Source: WLMZ01 sp031410915
GTDB lineage: Bacteria > Actinomycetota > Acidimicrobiia > Acidimicrobiales > Ilumatobacteraceae
DNA length: 64,000 nt
NCBI GenBank assembly: GCA_031410915.1
Contig: JANNZY010000158.1
Coordinates: forward strand, 62,001-126,000
Direction: 5' to 3'
The translations under genes were made by a program, and so were the position numbers. The notes below the pieces were generated by a model that was not told the DNA's origin, ran no database searches, and saw only the letters and a program-made list of their open reading frames with translations. Below, piece by piece: positions 1 to 8,980 of the stretch (the first letter of the stretch is position 1; each line of letters opens with the position of its first letter).

Positions 1-70
1 GCGCTGCGGCACGAAACGGCGCCTGGTCGTCGACGACCAGGACGTGGACGACGTCCGCGGTCTGCTCCAT
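1..70 (-). CDS. Response regulator, N-terminal fragment (runs off left edge)
   Basis: Reading leftward from an ATG at 70, the first 23 residues are MEQTADVVHVLVVDDQAPFR followed by three alanines. The beta-strand LVVDDQ with its acidic pair is the start of a CheY-type receiver domain. A GGAGG Shine-Dalgarno lies seven bases upstream of the ATG. The gene starts 36 bases after the stop of the neighbouring NarL-type regulator on the same strand, so the two are probably co-transcribed. Everything past the first strand and helix is outside the window, so the output domain cannot be named. Confidence 0.7.
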   Translation of the reverse strand, partial: MEQTADVVHVLVVDDQAPFRAAA

Positions 71-105
71 CAAAAGAACCTCCATGACCCAGTCATGGTG
101 ACACT

Positions 106-819
106 TCAATCTCGTCCGGAGAATCGTGCTGCTACCTCATTCGAGGTGTTGCCTGCATCACCTTCGGTCAGGTACATCAGCACGGCAGTGACGCGCCGAT
201 TCACGTCTCGTTCTTCGCTGAGGTGCAGCTTGGAGAAGATCGAGTTGATGTGCTTCTCGACTGCTCGTTCGGACAGCACCAGCGAGGCAGCGACGGCCGC
301 GTTCGACTTGCCCTGCGCCATCTCGCCGAGGACTTCGCGCTCGCGTGGTGTCAAGAAGTCGAGCGGCACCTTCGCCCTGCGGCTGGACGACGCGACGAGT
401 TGTTCGACCACCGCCGGGTCGATCACCGCGCCACCGGCGGCGACGACTCGGATCGCATCGACGAGGTCGTCCACATCGGCGACTCGATCCTTCAACAAGT
501 AGCCGCGCCGCTCTGATCCTTGCGCCAGCAATGACATCGCGTAGGCAGGCGACACGTATTGACTGAGAACGATCACGCCGATGCCGGGATGGCTCGATCG
601 CAATGCGGCCGCAGCGCGGATGCCTTCGTCAGTACCGGTCGGCGGCATCCGGATGTCGGTGACGACCACATCGGGACCGGACTGTTCGACGAGCGCCAGG
701 AGCTCGTCGTAGCTGCCGGCGGTGCCGGCGAGCTCGAACCCGCTGGTGGACGAGATCAACCGGGCCAGGCCATCGCGTAGCAGAGCGTTGTCCTCGGCAA
801 TGGCCACCCGAATTGGCAC
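106..819 (-). CDS. NarL/FixJ-family response regulator
   Basis: A 237-residue two-component response regulator. The receiver domain has the acidic pair near residues 9-10 (AEDN), the phospho-acceptor Asp at about residue 55 (VVVTDIRMPP) and the conserved Lys at about 110 (YLLKDRV). A LuxR-type helix-turn-helix follows at about 155-205, with LTPREREVLGEMAQGKSN and the recognition-helix region ERAVEKHINSIFSKL. Length and domain order are normal for the family. It lies downstream of a large LuxR-family ATPase regulator and upstream of another receiver gene, all on the minus strand. No cognate histidine kinase is visible here; it may lie left of the window. The target promoters are unknown. Confidence 0.9.
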   Translation of the reverse strand: MPIRVAIAEDNALLRDGLARLISSTSGFELAGTAGSYDELLALVEQSGPDVVVTDIRMPPTGTDEGIRAAAALRSSHPGIGVIVLSQYVSPAYAMSLLAQGSERRGYLLKDRVADVDDLVDAIRVVAAGGAVIDPAVVEQLVASSSRRAKVPLDFLTPREREVLGEMAQGKSNAAVAASLVLSERAVEKHINSIFSKLHLSEERDVNRRVTAVLMYLTEGDAGNTSNEVAARFSGRD

Positions 820-929
820 GCTCAGATCCTATTCGGGAGACGCGTCGCGGCCGCAGCATCTCAGTTGTGTGCCGCATTCGTCATCTCACGCCGATCCCAT
901 CGGCTTGTCATCGCCTCGGCATGAGCCGG

Positions 930-3131
930 TCACAGCAGGTGACGCTCGCGTGCAGCCTGGACGGCCGCCTTGCGGTCGCTGACGCCGAGCTTGCGAAAGA
1001 CCGCGTTGCAGTGTGTCTTGACCGTGTTCAACGACACGTACAGCGCGCTGGCGATGTCGCGCTGCGACAGCTTCGTCGGCAAGTAGCGCAGGACAGCAAG
1101 TTCTCGTTCGGTCAGCTGCATTCCCGTCGAACGGACAGTGTCAGTCGGCGACGACGCCAGATGATGACGGGACTCGATTCGAGCCAGATAGCGACCTGCG
1201 ATCCCCGGGTCGGCGCAACGATCGATCCGTGTTCGCGCCTCGACGATGAGCGCGGCTCCAGATTCGTCCTCGAGATCGAGGAGCGTGTCACCGCATGTGG
1301 TCAGGACGTAGGCGAGCCCCAGGTCCGTGGTCGCACGGCGGGCCAGTTCGAGCGCATGGATCACGTCGGAGCGCCCGTTGAGCGGATCGGGCGCTGTGCG
1401 GCCTCGGATCGCGAATGCCGGGGCGACGCCGTGATAGCCCGCCAGCCCGAACGACTCTGCGGTGTCGACGGCAGCTGTTGCGGCACCGTGCGCGGCGACT
1501 CTGTCACCACGTTCGACCTCGTCGATCGCGGCATGGACGAGGGCGAGGACGTGAGCGGTGAGTCGCTGCTCGGCCTTGCATCTGACGACCGCGATGGCGA
1601 GTGTCCGGCGGGCCTCGTCGTGCATGCCCGCCCATGCGTAGGCGGCTCCGACGGCCGTGGCCAGTTCGGCCGGACGCTGCCAGAGGTCGCCGGCGGCGGT
1701 GGCGTTACGTGCACAGTCCAAGGCGGTCGCGACGTCGCCGGTGCCGAGCGCGAGGTTGATCCGCAGGGGCGCTGCGATCACCGGGTCGAACGACGGTGGG
1801 GCGACGTCCAGAGCCACGTCGATCCACCGTTTGGCGGACTCGTACTGGCTCGACAAGTACTCGCACCATCCCCAGCCCAGCGCACACGCGGCATCTGTGG
1901 CAGCGGCGTCACCGGCCTGCTCGAGGTATCCACGCAAAGTACGGAACTGGCCACGTCCGAGCAGATCCGGCCCGACGACGTACATCAGTGTGATCGCTCC
2001 GGCGATGTCGCCGGCAGCGAAGTGGTGCACGACGGCCTGATGGAGATCTCCCTTCGACGCGAACCAGCCGGCAGCGCGCCCGTGCAGCTCGTCCAATCGG
2101 TTCGGGATCGTCCGGCGCGCTTCGAGCAGGAGCAGATCTCGCAGCAGGTGGTGATAACGGAACCATTCGCCGGTGCTGTCGAGTCTGACGATCAACTGGT
2201 TTCGGTTGGCAACGTCAGCCAGCCAGCTGGTGCCATCCGTCGAGCCGGTCACGGCGTCGATGAGCGGTCCGGTCAAGTGATCGAGCACCGCCGTCTCGAG
2301 CAGTCGTTGGCGGTCGCCGGCGCTCATCGCGTCGAGAAGTTCGTCACTCAGATAGCTGACGACGAGCTGATCGTCACCGCGGAAGGCGTCGACGAACTGG
2401 TCCGGGTCAGGAGCGCGTTCCAGGCTGAGTCCGGCCAGAACGAGACCCGCAGCCCACCCTTCAGTACGCGAGCACAGATCGGCGAGGCGTTCGCTCGACA
2501 AGTCGTCGCCGGCAGATCCGATCAACGCCGCGGCTTCGTCGATGGCGAATCGAAGCTGTTCGGCGCGAACCTCACAGAGGCGGTTGCGGACACGCATGCG
2601 CCCCAGGCGAAATGGCGGATCGACCCGGGTCGCCACGACGAGCGTCAGCTGCGCGGGGCACAGATCGATGAGCCGCTCGACGCCGCGATGCACGCTGTCG
2701 CTGTCGATCAAGTGATAGTCGTCGATGACGACGACCAGTGGGTCGCTGACGTCGACGAGGGCGTTGACGATCGCCGGCACGACGACTCGTCCGTCGCCCT
2801 GCGCGCCGATCACCACAGGCCCGACCACCGAGGCGACCTCGGGCCGGCACCGTCCGATCGCAGCGACGAGCGACGACCAGAAGCTCGCCGGATCCGAGTC
2901 GCTCGCCTCGACCTGCAGCCAGGCGACAGGCCGCGCTGTGTCGAGTGCCCAGGCGGCCATCAACGTCGACTTTCCCGAGCCGGCCGGTGCGCTGATCAGG
3001 ACGAGCGGAACCGACCTGGCGAGGCCGTCGCTCAACAGGTCGGACAGACGGACCCGCTGGACGAGACGGGTCGGCGACGCCGGCGGTCGCAGCTTGGTGG
3101 CCGCCATCGCCATCTCGTGCTCACCATTCAT
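930..3131 (-). CDS. LuxR-family ATP-dependent transcriptional regulator (MalT/LAL type)
   Basis: A 733-residue regulator. It has a P-loop near residues 48-56 (SAPAGSGKST), a STAND-type ATPase region with VVVIDDYHLI as Walker B, a long helical TPR-like middle, and a C-terminal LuxR helix-turn-helix in the last 60 or so residues (LTERELAVLRYLPTKLSQ, then VSLNTVKTHCNAVFRKLGV). This matches the MalT architecture, in which ligand and ATP binding control oligomerisation and activation. The start at 3131 could instead be the in-frame ATG at 3113. Its 5' end faces the ABC-2 operon that starts at 3296, with a perfect palindrome between them, so that operon is the obvious candidate target. The inducing ligand cannot be read from the sequence. 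Confidence 0.88.
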   Translation of the reverse strand: MNGEHEMAMAATKLRPPASPTRLVQRVRLSDLLSDGLARSVPLVLISAPAGSGKSTLMAAWALDTARPVAWLQVEASDSDPASFWSSLVAAIGRCRPEVASVVGPVVIGAQGDGRVVVPAIVNALVDVSDPLVVVIDDYHLIDSDSVHRGVERLIDLCPAQLTLVVATRVDPPFRLGRMRVRNRLCEVRAEQLRFAIDEAAALIGSAGDDLSSERLADLCSRTEGWAAGLVLAGLSLERAPDPDQFVDAFRGDDQLVVSYLSDELLDAMSAGDRQRLLETAVLDHLTGPLIDAVTGSTDGTSWLADVANRNQLIVRLDSTGEWFRYHHLLRDLLLLEARRTIPNRLDELHGRAAGWFASKGDLHQAVVHHFAAGDIAGAITLMYVVGPDLLGRGQFRTLRGYLEQAGDAAATDAACALGWGWCEYLSSQYESAKRWIDVALDVAPPSFDPVIAAPLRINLALGTGDVATALDCARNATAAGDLWQRPAELATAVGAAYAWAGMHDEARRTLAIAVVRCKAEQRLTAHVLALVHAAIDEVERGDRVAAHGAATAAVDTAESFGLAGYHGVAPAFAIRGRTAPDPLNGRSDVIHALELARRATTDLGLAYVLTTCGDTLLDLEDESGAALIVEARTRIDRCADPGIAGRYLARIESRHHLASSPTDTVRSTGMQLTERELAVLRYLPTKLSQRDIASALYVSLNTVKTHCNAVFRKLGVSDRKAAVQAARERHLL

Positions 3132-3229
3132 CTGCGGACCGTTCTTTCACCTGCAGCCGCGTGAGTGATGGGCCTGGGGCCATCGTGTCACGATTCGCGC
3201 GACCGGTCACACGACTTGTTGCGGCGGAG

Positions 3230-3247
3230 ATCTCACCCGGGTGAGAT
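3230..3247. promoter_or_regulatory. Perfect 18-bp palindrome, probable operator
   Basis: ATCTCACCC is followed directly by its exact reverse complement GGGTGAGAT. The site lies in the 164-base gap between the divergent LAL regulator (start 3131) and the ABC-2 operon (start 3296), 49 bases before the first operon codon. A perfect symmetric site here is best read as a binding site for a dimeric regulator; which protein binds it is inference. Confidence 0.6.
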
Positions 3248-3295
3248 GCACGATCAGGTGAGGCGTTCGTCGCTCGATTCGTCGATGGTGGCTCT

Positions 3296-3547
3296 ATGAC
3301 CACAACGACCACCTACGAGATCGTCATCAGAGGGCGAGCGTCCGCTCGCTTGCTGCGGCCTCTGCTCGACGAGTTCGCCATCGACCACACCATCGACGGC
3401 GTCACTCGTCTGACCGGCGATGTCCGCGATGCCGCCCACCTCCACGGGATCGTCGCCCACCTGACATCCGTCGGTGCCGAGCTCATCTCGATCGGCCCGA
3501 TCACATCTACCCAACACACCGCCAACGAAAAGAGCGATCCCTCATGA
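3296..3547 (+). CDS. Small hypothetical protein, first gene of ABC-2 operon
   Basis: An 83-residue soluble protein with no signal peptide or membrane segment. It begins with five threonines after Met, followed by alternating hydrophobic strands and a helix (LRPLLDEFAIDHTIDGVTRL, then GIVAHLTSVGAELISIGPI), which suggests a small alpha/beta fold. It is preceded by a GGTGG-like ribosome site and its last codons overlap the ATG of the downstream ATPase by four bases (ATGA), so translation is coupled. I do not recognise a named family. The position suggests an accessory or regulatory partner of the transporter. Confidence 0.65.
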   Translation: MTTTTTYEIVIRGRASARLLRPLLDEFAIDHTIDGVTRLTGDVRDAAHLHGIVAHLTSVGAELISIGPITSTQHTANEKSDPS

Positions 3548-4440
3548 TCACCGTCACATCACTCACCAAGCAGTACGGACCCCGCATCGCCGTCGATGAC
3601 CTCAGCTTCGAAGTCGCCGCCGGCCGGGTCACCGGATTCGTCGGTCCCAACGGAGCGGGCAAATCCACGACCATGCGGATGATGGTCGGCCTCACTCGAC
3701 CCGACCGAGGCGACACCACCTACCGCGGCGTCAGCTACGCCGACATGCGGCACCCCGCACGTGTCGTCGGAACCGTCCTCGACGCCCGATCGATGCATCC
3801 CGGCCGGAGCGCACGCAACCACCTCGCCGCCGCCGCTGCGCTCGCGTCCATTCCGGCCCGCCGCGTCGAAGAGGTGTTGTCCGAAGTCGGCCTGGACAGC
3901 GCAGCGGACCAGCGCACCGGCGGCTTCTCCCTCGGGATGCGGCAGCGGCTTGCGCTCGCCGGCGCTCTCCTCGGCGAGCCGGAGGTCCTGTTGTTGGACG
4001 AGCCATCCAACGGTCTCGACCCCGACGGGATCCGCTGGTTGCGCAACTCGCTCAGCGCGTTCGCAGACGGCGGCGGCACGGTGTTCGTCTCGAGTCACCT
4101 GATCGCTGAGCTCGCGATGTTCGCCGACGACCTCATCGTCGTCGGTGGTGGGAAGCTTCTCGCCGCCGAACCCGTGGTCACAACGCTCGCACGCGGCGAA
4201 GCCACTGTCAGCGTCCGCACCCCGCAGGCCGCGGAACTCGGCCGGCTCCTCGAACGCCACGGCATCGACGCCGACTGCGCAGACGGTCGCCTCTCGATTC
4301 GCGACACCACGATCGCAGATGTCTCCCAGATCGCATTCGACAACCGGATCCAGGTCATCGAGATCACCGAGACCAGACGGTCGCTCGAAGAGATCCTGCT
4401 CGACATGACCGGCGCCAGTGCCGAATTCGCCGCCGCCTGA
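3544..4440 (+). CDS. ABC transporter ATP-binding protein (ABC-2 type)
   Basis: A 298-residue nucleotide-binding subunit. Walker A is GPNGAGKST near residues 34-42, the signature is FSLGMRQR near 134-141, Walker B is LLLDEP near 155-160, and the switch His is in VSSHL. The C-terminal extension after about residue 215 (VSVRTPQAAELGRLLERHGI onward) is typical of drug- or lantibiotic-type ABC-2 exporters such as CcmA/DrrA/BcrA relatives. It would power the membrane partner encoded at 4510. It overlaps the preceding small gene by four bases. The substrate is unknown; export or immunity roles are usual for this class. Confidence 0.93.
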   Translation: MITVTSLTKQYGPRIAVDDLSFEVAAGRVTGFVGPNGAGKSTTMRMMVGLTRPDRGDTTYRGVSYADMRHPARVVGTVLDARSMHPGRSARNHLAAAAALASIPARRVEEVLSEVGLDSAADQRTGGFSLGMRQRLALAGALLGEPEVLLLDEPSNGLDPDGIRWLRNSLSAFADGGGTVFVSSHLIAELAMFADDLIVVGGGKLLAAEPVVTTLARGEATVSVRTPQAAELGRLLERHGIDADCADGRLSIRDTTIADVSQIAFDNRIQVIEITETRRSLEEILLDMTGASAEFAAA

Positions 4441-4509
4441 CCCAACCGTGTTCACCCCTCACCCACACCCAACACCCACACCCGACACCCACCTGACAAG
4501 GACATCGCC

Positions 4510-5370
4510 ATGACCAACACCAGCACGCTCCAGACCCCCACCCTCCAGGCCACCACCGTTCACACCGATCCCCGACCGCGTCCCATCACGCGCCAGCGCA
4601 GTGGCGACGTCGCTGCGGTTCCCGCTGCGGTGAGAAGCGAATGGATCAAACTCCGTTCCTTGCGATCGACACCCGGGCTCTTGGGAGCCGTCGTGGTCAT
4701 CGGCCTGCTGCTGTCGTGGATCCTGGCGACGTTCGTCAAGACCGACCCCGACACACACCTGCCGTTCACCGTCGGTGAGACGTTCATCTTCTCGACGTGG
4801 CTCACCACCGTGCTCGCCGTCGTGATGGGCACCTTGCTGTTCACCTCCGAGGTGCAACACGGCACGTTGGCGTCGGCCGTGACCACACAGCCCGCCCGCT
4901 GGGTGATCGTCAGCGCCAAAGCAGTGGTCGGCTTCGGCCTCGGTCTCGCCATGGGAGTCCTCGGAATGGCCGCCGGCCTCGGTGGTGCCGTGCTCGGAGG
5001 CCTCGAGACCGGCGACACATCCGGGTCGCTCGCCACGGCTGGCTGGGGGCTGTTGCTCACCGCCCTCGCCCCGCTGCTCGGCCTCGGGATCGGTATGCTC
5101 ATCCGCCACAGCGCCGGCGCCGTCACCACCGTGCTCGTCTGGGCGCTCGTCATCGAGAACCTGATCAAAGGCTTCGCCCCGGCGAACTTCTCCAGGTTCC
5201 TGCCCTTCAGCGCCGCGACCGGTCTGCTCGGCATCAAATCAGCCGGCGACAACGCCGAGACCCTTGCCGCCGCCCTCACACGAGTTCAGGATGCCTTTCT
5301 CTTCTCTGGATACATCGTCCTCGCGATCGCGATCGGCACCGCACTGCTCTACCGCAAAGACCCCAACTGA
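4510..5370 (+). CDS. ABC-2 type transporter permease
   Basis: A 286-residue integral membrane protein. After a roughly 40-residue Thr/Pro-rich N-terminus it has the characteristic VRSEWIKLRSLRSTPGLL entry helix, followed by about six hydrophobic segments (for example VVVIGLLLSWILATF and VVGFGLGLAMGVLGMAAGLG). The motif STWLTTVLAVVMGTLLFTSE next to a QHGTLASAV stretch is typical of ABC-2 permeases that co-occur with CcmA-like ATPases. It follows the ATPase gene by 69 bases. That gap holds a degenerate CCCACACC-type repeat but no obvious promoter, so it is probably in the same operon. Confidence 0.9.
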   Translation: MTNTSTLQTPTLQATTVHTDPRPRPITRQRSGDVAAVPAAVRSEWIKLRSLRSTPGLLGAVVVIGLLLSWILATFVKTDPDTHLPFTVGETFIFSTWLTTVLAVVMGTLLFTSEVQHGTLASAVTTQPARWVIVSAKAVVGFGLGLAMGVLGMAAGLGGAVLGGLETGDTSGSLATAGWGLLLTALAPLLGLGIGMLIRHSAGAVTTVLVWALVIENLIKGFAPANFSRFLPFSAATGLLGIKSAGDNAETLAAALTRVQDAFLFSGYIVLAIAIGTALLYRKDPN

Positions 5371-5441
5371 CATCTCGCCTCTTCATCGTGCGACCTGTCA
5401 CCGACACACCAACCACTTCTTCACACACCAAAGGAACTCTC

Positions 5442-6038
5442 ATGATCTCCACATCCGCCCTCACCGCCGACATGCGCCTGGACTCGCCTCGCGAAACCCA
5501 GAACTGGCGACCCCTCGTCAACTGGCTCTTGGCCCTGCCGCATCTCGTCATCGCCAATGCACTGGGCAACGTCGCCAACCTGTTGTCCGTCATCAGCTGG
5601 TTCAGCATCGTGTTCACCGGTCGGATGCCCGACGGCATCGCTCGCTTCCAGTGCATGGCCCTGCGCTACGAAGCTCGGGCCTACAGCTACGTCGCCTTCC
5701 TGCGCCAGCCGTATCCGCGCTTCGACTTCGACATGGCCAACGACGATCCCGGCAACGACCCGCTCAGCGTTGATTTCGCACCGCAACTCACGGACCGCAA
5801 CCGCCTCACGGTGGCGTTCCGGCTGATCCTGATCATCCCCGCCGTCATCTACACGGTGCTCGTGGCGATCGCGGCGGCCTTCGCGGTGATCATCGCGGCA
5901 TTCGCGGTCCTCTTCACGGGACGCTGGCCGCAGGGCTTGCGGTCGTTCGTGATCAACGCTGGCCGGCTCACGCTCCGACTCAGCGCATACGGCCGTCTGC
6001 TGACGGACACGTATCCGTCGTTCGCGCTCGCCGCATGA
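5442..6038 (+). CDS. DUF4389-type membrane protein
   Basis: A 198-residue protein with two repeats of the same unit: a hydrophobic helix, then (I/L)FTGR-x-P-x-G at about residues 57-64 and again at 151-158, then an aromatic RxxAY segment and a YP-x-F end. This double unit is characteristic of the DUF4389 family of actinobacterial membrane proteins. I chose the ATG at 5442, which has an AAGGAA ribosome site, over the longer open frame that overlaps the permease. It is the last gene of the ABC-2 operon and is followed by a strong terminator hairpin. Its function is unknown; the context suggests an accessory to export or envelope stress. Confidence 0.75.
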   Translation: MISTSALTADMRLDSPRETQNWRPLVNWLLALPHLVIANALGNVANLLSVISWFSIVFTGRMPDGIARFQCMALRYEARAYSYVAFLRQPYPRFDFDMANDDPGNDPLSVDFAPQLTDRNRLTVAFRLILIIPAVIYTVLVAIAAAFAVIIAAFAVLFTGRWPQGLRSFVINAGRLTLRLSAYGRLLTDTYPSFALAA

Positions 6039-6066
6039 GTTGACCCACCGTGATCGGTCACGAGAC

Positions 6067-6098
6067 GAACCCCGGAGCCGGCGACGGCTCCGGGGTTC
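6067..6098. terminator. Bidirectional terminator hairpin
   Basis: A perfect 14-bp stem (left arm starts GAACCCCGGAGCCG) closes on a GCGA tetraloop. It lies between the convergent ABC-2 operon (ends 6038) and the MFS gene (ends 6142). There is no long U-tract on either side, as is common in high-GC actinobacteria. Confidence 0.75.
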
Positions 6099-6141
6099 AA
6101 CGCGTCCGCTGCAACACTCTCGTGCCGACGGCGTCCGCCTG

Positions 6142-7770
6142 TCATGAAATCGCCGTCTCGGCGGACGTGGCGACCTCGGCCATGGCGACGTGAGGCTGAT
6201 GACCGGCGTGGTGACCAGCGTGGGCACCGTGCATCGCTTGGCGGGGGAGCTGGGTGAAGGTCACGGCGGCGGCGCAGAATGCGAGGGCGACGGCGATCCA
6301 CAGCGAGCTGTGCATCGAGTCCACGAACGCTGCCCGGGCGGCCGAAGCGATCTCGTCGGCCTGTGTGCCGAGTTGCCGGCCGACTTGGATCGCGGCGCCG
6401 ACGTTGTTGACCAGCAGGCTGCGGTCGCTGCTGGTGAGATTCGGGAAGCCGTCGAGCTTGTCGTGCATCGAGGTGGCGTAGCTGGTCGCAGCGACGCTGC
6501 CGATGACCGCGACGCCGAGTGCGCCACCGAACTCGCGCACGGTGTCGTTGACAGCGGAACCGACGCCGGCGCGGGCCGGGGGAAGTGTCGCCATGATCAT
6601 CTCGGTCGCCGCGGGCATCGCGACGCCGGCGCCGAGGCCGAACAACAACAGACCGACACCCGTGGGCACATACGAACCGCCGTCTACGAACCCGGCCTGG
6701 ACGGCGACGCCGGCGGTGGCGATCAAGGTGCCCGCGGTGACAGCGATGCGCCCACCATGCATCTCGGCCAGATGTGCGCCGGCTCCGGTACCGAGCAGCA
6801 TCCCGATCGCGGCCGGAACCAGCGCGAATCCGGCTGCCAGCGGCGTGTACTGCAGGACGAACTGCAGGTACTGGGCTTGCAGGAACACGGTGCCGGCCAT
6901 GGCGAAGAACAGCAGTGCAAGAGCGATGCTGCCGGCGGAGAAGCTGCGGTTGCGGAACAGGGTCATGTCGAGCATCGGCTCGTCGCGGCGGATCTCCCAA
7001 CCGACGAACACGACAGCGATCACAGCTCCGACGGCGAAGTTGACGATTGATGACGTCGAGGTCCAGCCGCGCTCGGGTGCTTGGATGATCGCGTACACGA
7101 GGGTGCTGATCGCGGCGATGGACAGGGCGGCACCGACCGCATCGAGCCGTGTGGCGTGGGGATCACGTGAATCGGGCACGAGGTGCAGCGCTCCGATGAA
7201 CGCCGCGACGAGCAACGGCACGTTGATCCAGAACACCGACGACCAGGAGAAGCTGCGCATCAACGCGCCACCCACGATCGGTCCAATGGCGATACCGGCC
7301 CCGCTCGCAGCGGTCCATCCGGCGATCGCCTTGGCGCGTTCGCGGGGATCGCCGAACACGTTCACGAGAATCGACAGCGTGGTCGGCATGATCAACGCAC
7401 CGCCGACCCCCATGATGCAGCGGCCGGCGATCAAGGCCGTCGTCGAGCCTGCGGTCGCGGCGACCACAGACCCGCCGAGGAACGTGAGCAGACCGGCGAG
7501 CAGTGCGTGCCGGCGGCCGAAGCGGTCGCCGATGCTTCCTGCGGTGAGCAACAACCCGGCGAACACGATGGTGTAGGCGGCGACGATCCATTGCAGTTGG
7601 GCTGAGGTGGCACCGAGGTCATCGACGAGTCGGGGCATCGCGACGTTGATGATGGTGTGGTCGATGGACGTGACGAGCAAGGCGAGCACGAGCACGCCAA
7701 GGATGCGCCACCGGTTGGGATGGCTGGCGTGCGTGTCGCCGATGGACTGGGTGTTGGGACGGCCGTGCAT
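6142..7770 (-). CDS. MFS drug transporter, DHA2 (14-helix) family
   Basis: A 542-residue proton-coupled exporter. It has the DHA2 hallmarks: an N-terminal SIDHTIINVAMPRL in helix 1, motif A GDRFGRRHAL in the loop after helix 2, and motif C-like GAGIAIGPIVGGAL in helix 5. There are about 14 hydrophobic segments and a His-rich C-terminus (HGAHAGHHAGHQPH). The start at 7770 follows AAGGAG at good spacing. The lipoprotein-hydrolase gene begins upstream on the same strand, 67 bases away, so the two may be co-transcribed. EmrB/QacA relatives export lipophilic drugs or dyes; the substrate is not predictable. The His cluster at the end is unusual and might bind metal. Confidence 0.92.
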   Translation of the reverse strand: MHGRPNTQSIGDTHASHPNRWRILGVLVLALLVTSIDHTIINVAMPRLVDDLGATSAQLQWIVAAYTIVFAGLLLTAGSIGDRFGRRHALLAGLLTFLGGSVVAATAGSTTALIAGRCIMGVGGALIMPTTLSILVNVFGDPRERAKAIAGWTAASGAGIAIGPIVGGALMRSFSWSSVFWINVPLLVAAFIGALHLVPDSRDPHATRLDAVGAALSIAAISTLVYAIIQAPERGWTSTSSIVNFAVGAVIAVVFVGWEIRRDEPMLDMTLFRNRSFSAGSIALALLFFAMAGTVFLQAQYLQFVLQYTPLAAGFALVPAAIGMLLGTGAGAHLAEMHGGRIAVTAGTLIATAGVAVQAGFVDGGSYVPTGVGLLLFGLGAGVAMPAATEMIMATLPPARAGVGSAVNDTVREFGGALGVAVIGSVAATSYATSMHDKLDGFPNLTSSDRSLLVNNVGAAIQVGRQLGTQADEIASAARAAFVDSMHSSLWIAVALAFCAAAVTFTQLPRQAMHGAHAGHHAGHQPHVAMAEVATSAETAIS

Positions 7771-7787
7771 GATGACTCCTTGATGTG

Positions 7788-7807
7788 TGAATTGAGGTGA
7801 ATTGAGG
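7788..7807. repeat. Tandem 10-bp direct repeat (two copies)
   Basis: TGAATTGAGG occurs twice back-to-back in the short gap between the MFS gene and the lipoprotein-hydrolase gene, just upstream of the MFS ribosome site. It may be a leader element or a slipped duplication. Confidence 0.5.
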
Positions 7808-7837
7808 TAGGTGTGGTTGGTGGTGGCTGTGGCTTGG

Positions 7838-8869
7838 CTACGGGAGCAGACCGGTGATCCCCTCGATCACGACCGCTGGTTGGTCGATCTCGATGTGATG
7901 ACCGGTGTGTTCGACGGCCACCAGGTGGGCGGCGGTCGACCGCTTCATCCAGTCCTTCTGGCCCAGGTTCCACACCTCGTTCAGGCGGTCGACTTCTGAT
8001 GCAGCCAGGTCGGCAGGAAGCTCGCGCTGGGTCGCGGTGATGACGACCATCGGCAGTGAGCCGAGCGAGACGATGCGGGCGGCCTCGGCGAAGGCGGTGA
8101 CGGCATCGAGGTGCTCGCTGTTGCCGGTCGGTGCGAACATCGCACAGACGCCGCGGAGCGTCGCTGCGGCGTCGGATCCGTCGTCGGGAACTGCGCAGAC
8201 GGCGGCGGGCCAGGTGGTGGGGGTGGCGTCGACGAGCACGAGGCCGGTGACCTGGTCAGCGAACAGTGATGCGAACGTGACTGCCTCGGCTCCCCCGAAC
8301 GAGTGGCCGACGACGACGTAGGGTCCGGGTTCGCCGACGGTGCCGAGCAGCGTGTGGAGGTCTGTCGCCTGCGTGGTGAAGGTTTGGGTCGATGTCGCGG
8401 GGTCGCTCGCTCCTGTCCCGCGTCGCTCCGTGGAGCACACTCGGGCACGAGCGGCGATGGCGGGCTCGATCGTGGCCCATCCGTCGGCGCCGCCTCCGAA
8501 CCCGGCGACCAACAGCACCGTCGTCGCACCCTGGCCGACGCAGCGGATGTGCACCCGCTCGCCGGCAGCACCGACCAGCTCATCGATCGTCGCGGTCGGT
8601 CGTGGGGCGCTGGTCGCCGTGACCGTCGCCGTCACCGTCGATGGCACCGACGATGGCACCGAGGTCGTCGCGACGGTGGATGCGACCGCGGAGCTGCTCG
8701 ACGTCGAGTCGACGACCGGAATTGTCGGGGTGCTGGTGGTCGCCGTGTTGTCGTCACACGCTGTCGATGCAAGGAGTGCGGCAGCGAGGACGACGAGGCC
8801 GAGGTGACGCCCGGTCGCACGGGACGAGCCGTTCCAGAGGAGGGAGATGGTGTCGAGGATGGTGTTCAT
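7838..8869 (-). CDS. Lipoprotein alpha/beta hydrolase
   Basis: A 343-residue secreted hydrolase. The N-terminus has a hydrophobic signal ending in LLASTAC (lipobox Cys at about residue 38), followed by a roughly 50-residue Ser/Thr/Val-rich linker typical of cell-wall-spanning actinobacterial lipoproteins. The alpha/beta-hydrolase fold then follows, with nucleophile elbow GHSFGG and a C-terminal catalytic His in VEHTGHHIEID; the acid is probably the Asp of LVLVDATP or a later one. The ATG at 8869 places the signal peptide correctly, while the longer open frame reaches back into the divergent regulator. The substrate is unknown; esterase or lactonase activity is plausible. It is divergent from the LAL regulator at 8981. 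Confidence 0.85.
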   Translation of the reverse strand: MNTILDTISLLWNGSSRATGRHLGLVVLAAALLASTACDDNTATTSTPTIPVVDSTSSSSAVASTVATTSVPSSVPSTVTATVTATSAPRPTATIDELVGAAGERVHIRCVGQGATTVLLVAGFGGGADGWATIEPAIAARARVCSTERRGTGASDPATSTQTFTTQATDLHTLLGTVGEPGPYVVVGHSFGGAEAVTFASLFADQVTGLVLVDATPTTWPAAVCAVPDDGSDAAATLRGVCAMFAPTGNSEHLDAVTAFAEAARIVSLGSLPMVVITATQRELPADLAASEVDRLNEVWNLGQKDWMKRSTAAHLVAVEHTGHHIEIDQPAVVIEGITGLLP

Positions 8870-8980
8870 GGCTGCCACGATCGACGTAAGGGGTGGTGCA
8901 CCGCATCGGGCACGCCCCCTCAGATCCCACCAGTGGTGAGCCCCGGGACCTTGTCGGGCCGGCTCGCGCCACACGCGATA

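Noticed and set aside
813..3164. 783-residue plus-strand open frame
   Set aside because: Antisense to the LAL regulator, whose domains are unmistakable; the frame is an artefact of high GC and codon bias.
4441..4509. CCCACACC-type repeats as a possible CRISPR or iteron array
   Set aside because: Units are short, degenerate and without spacers; they read as low-complexity intergenic sequence.
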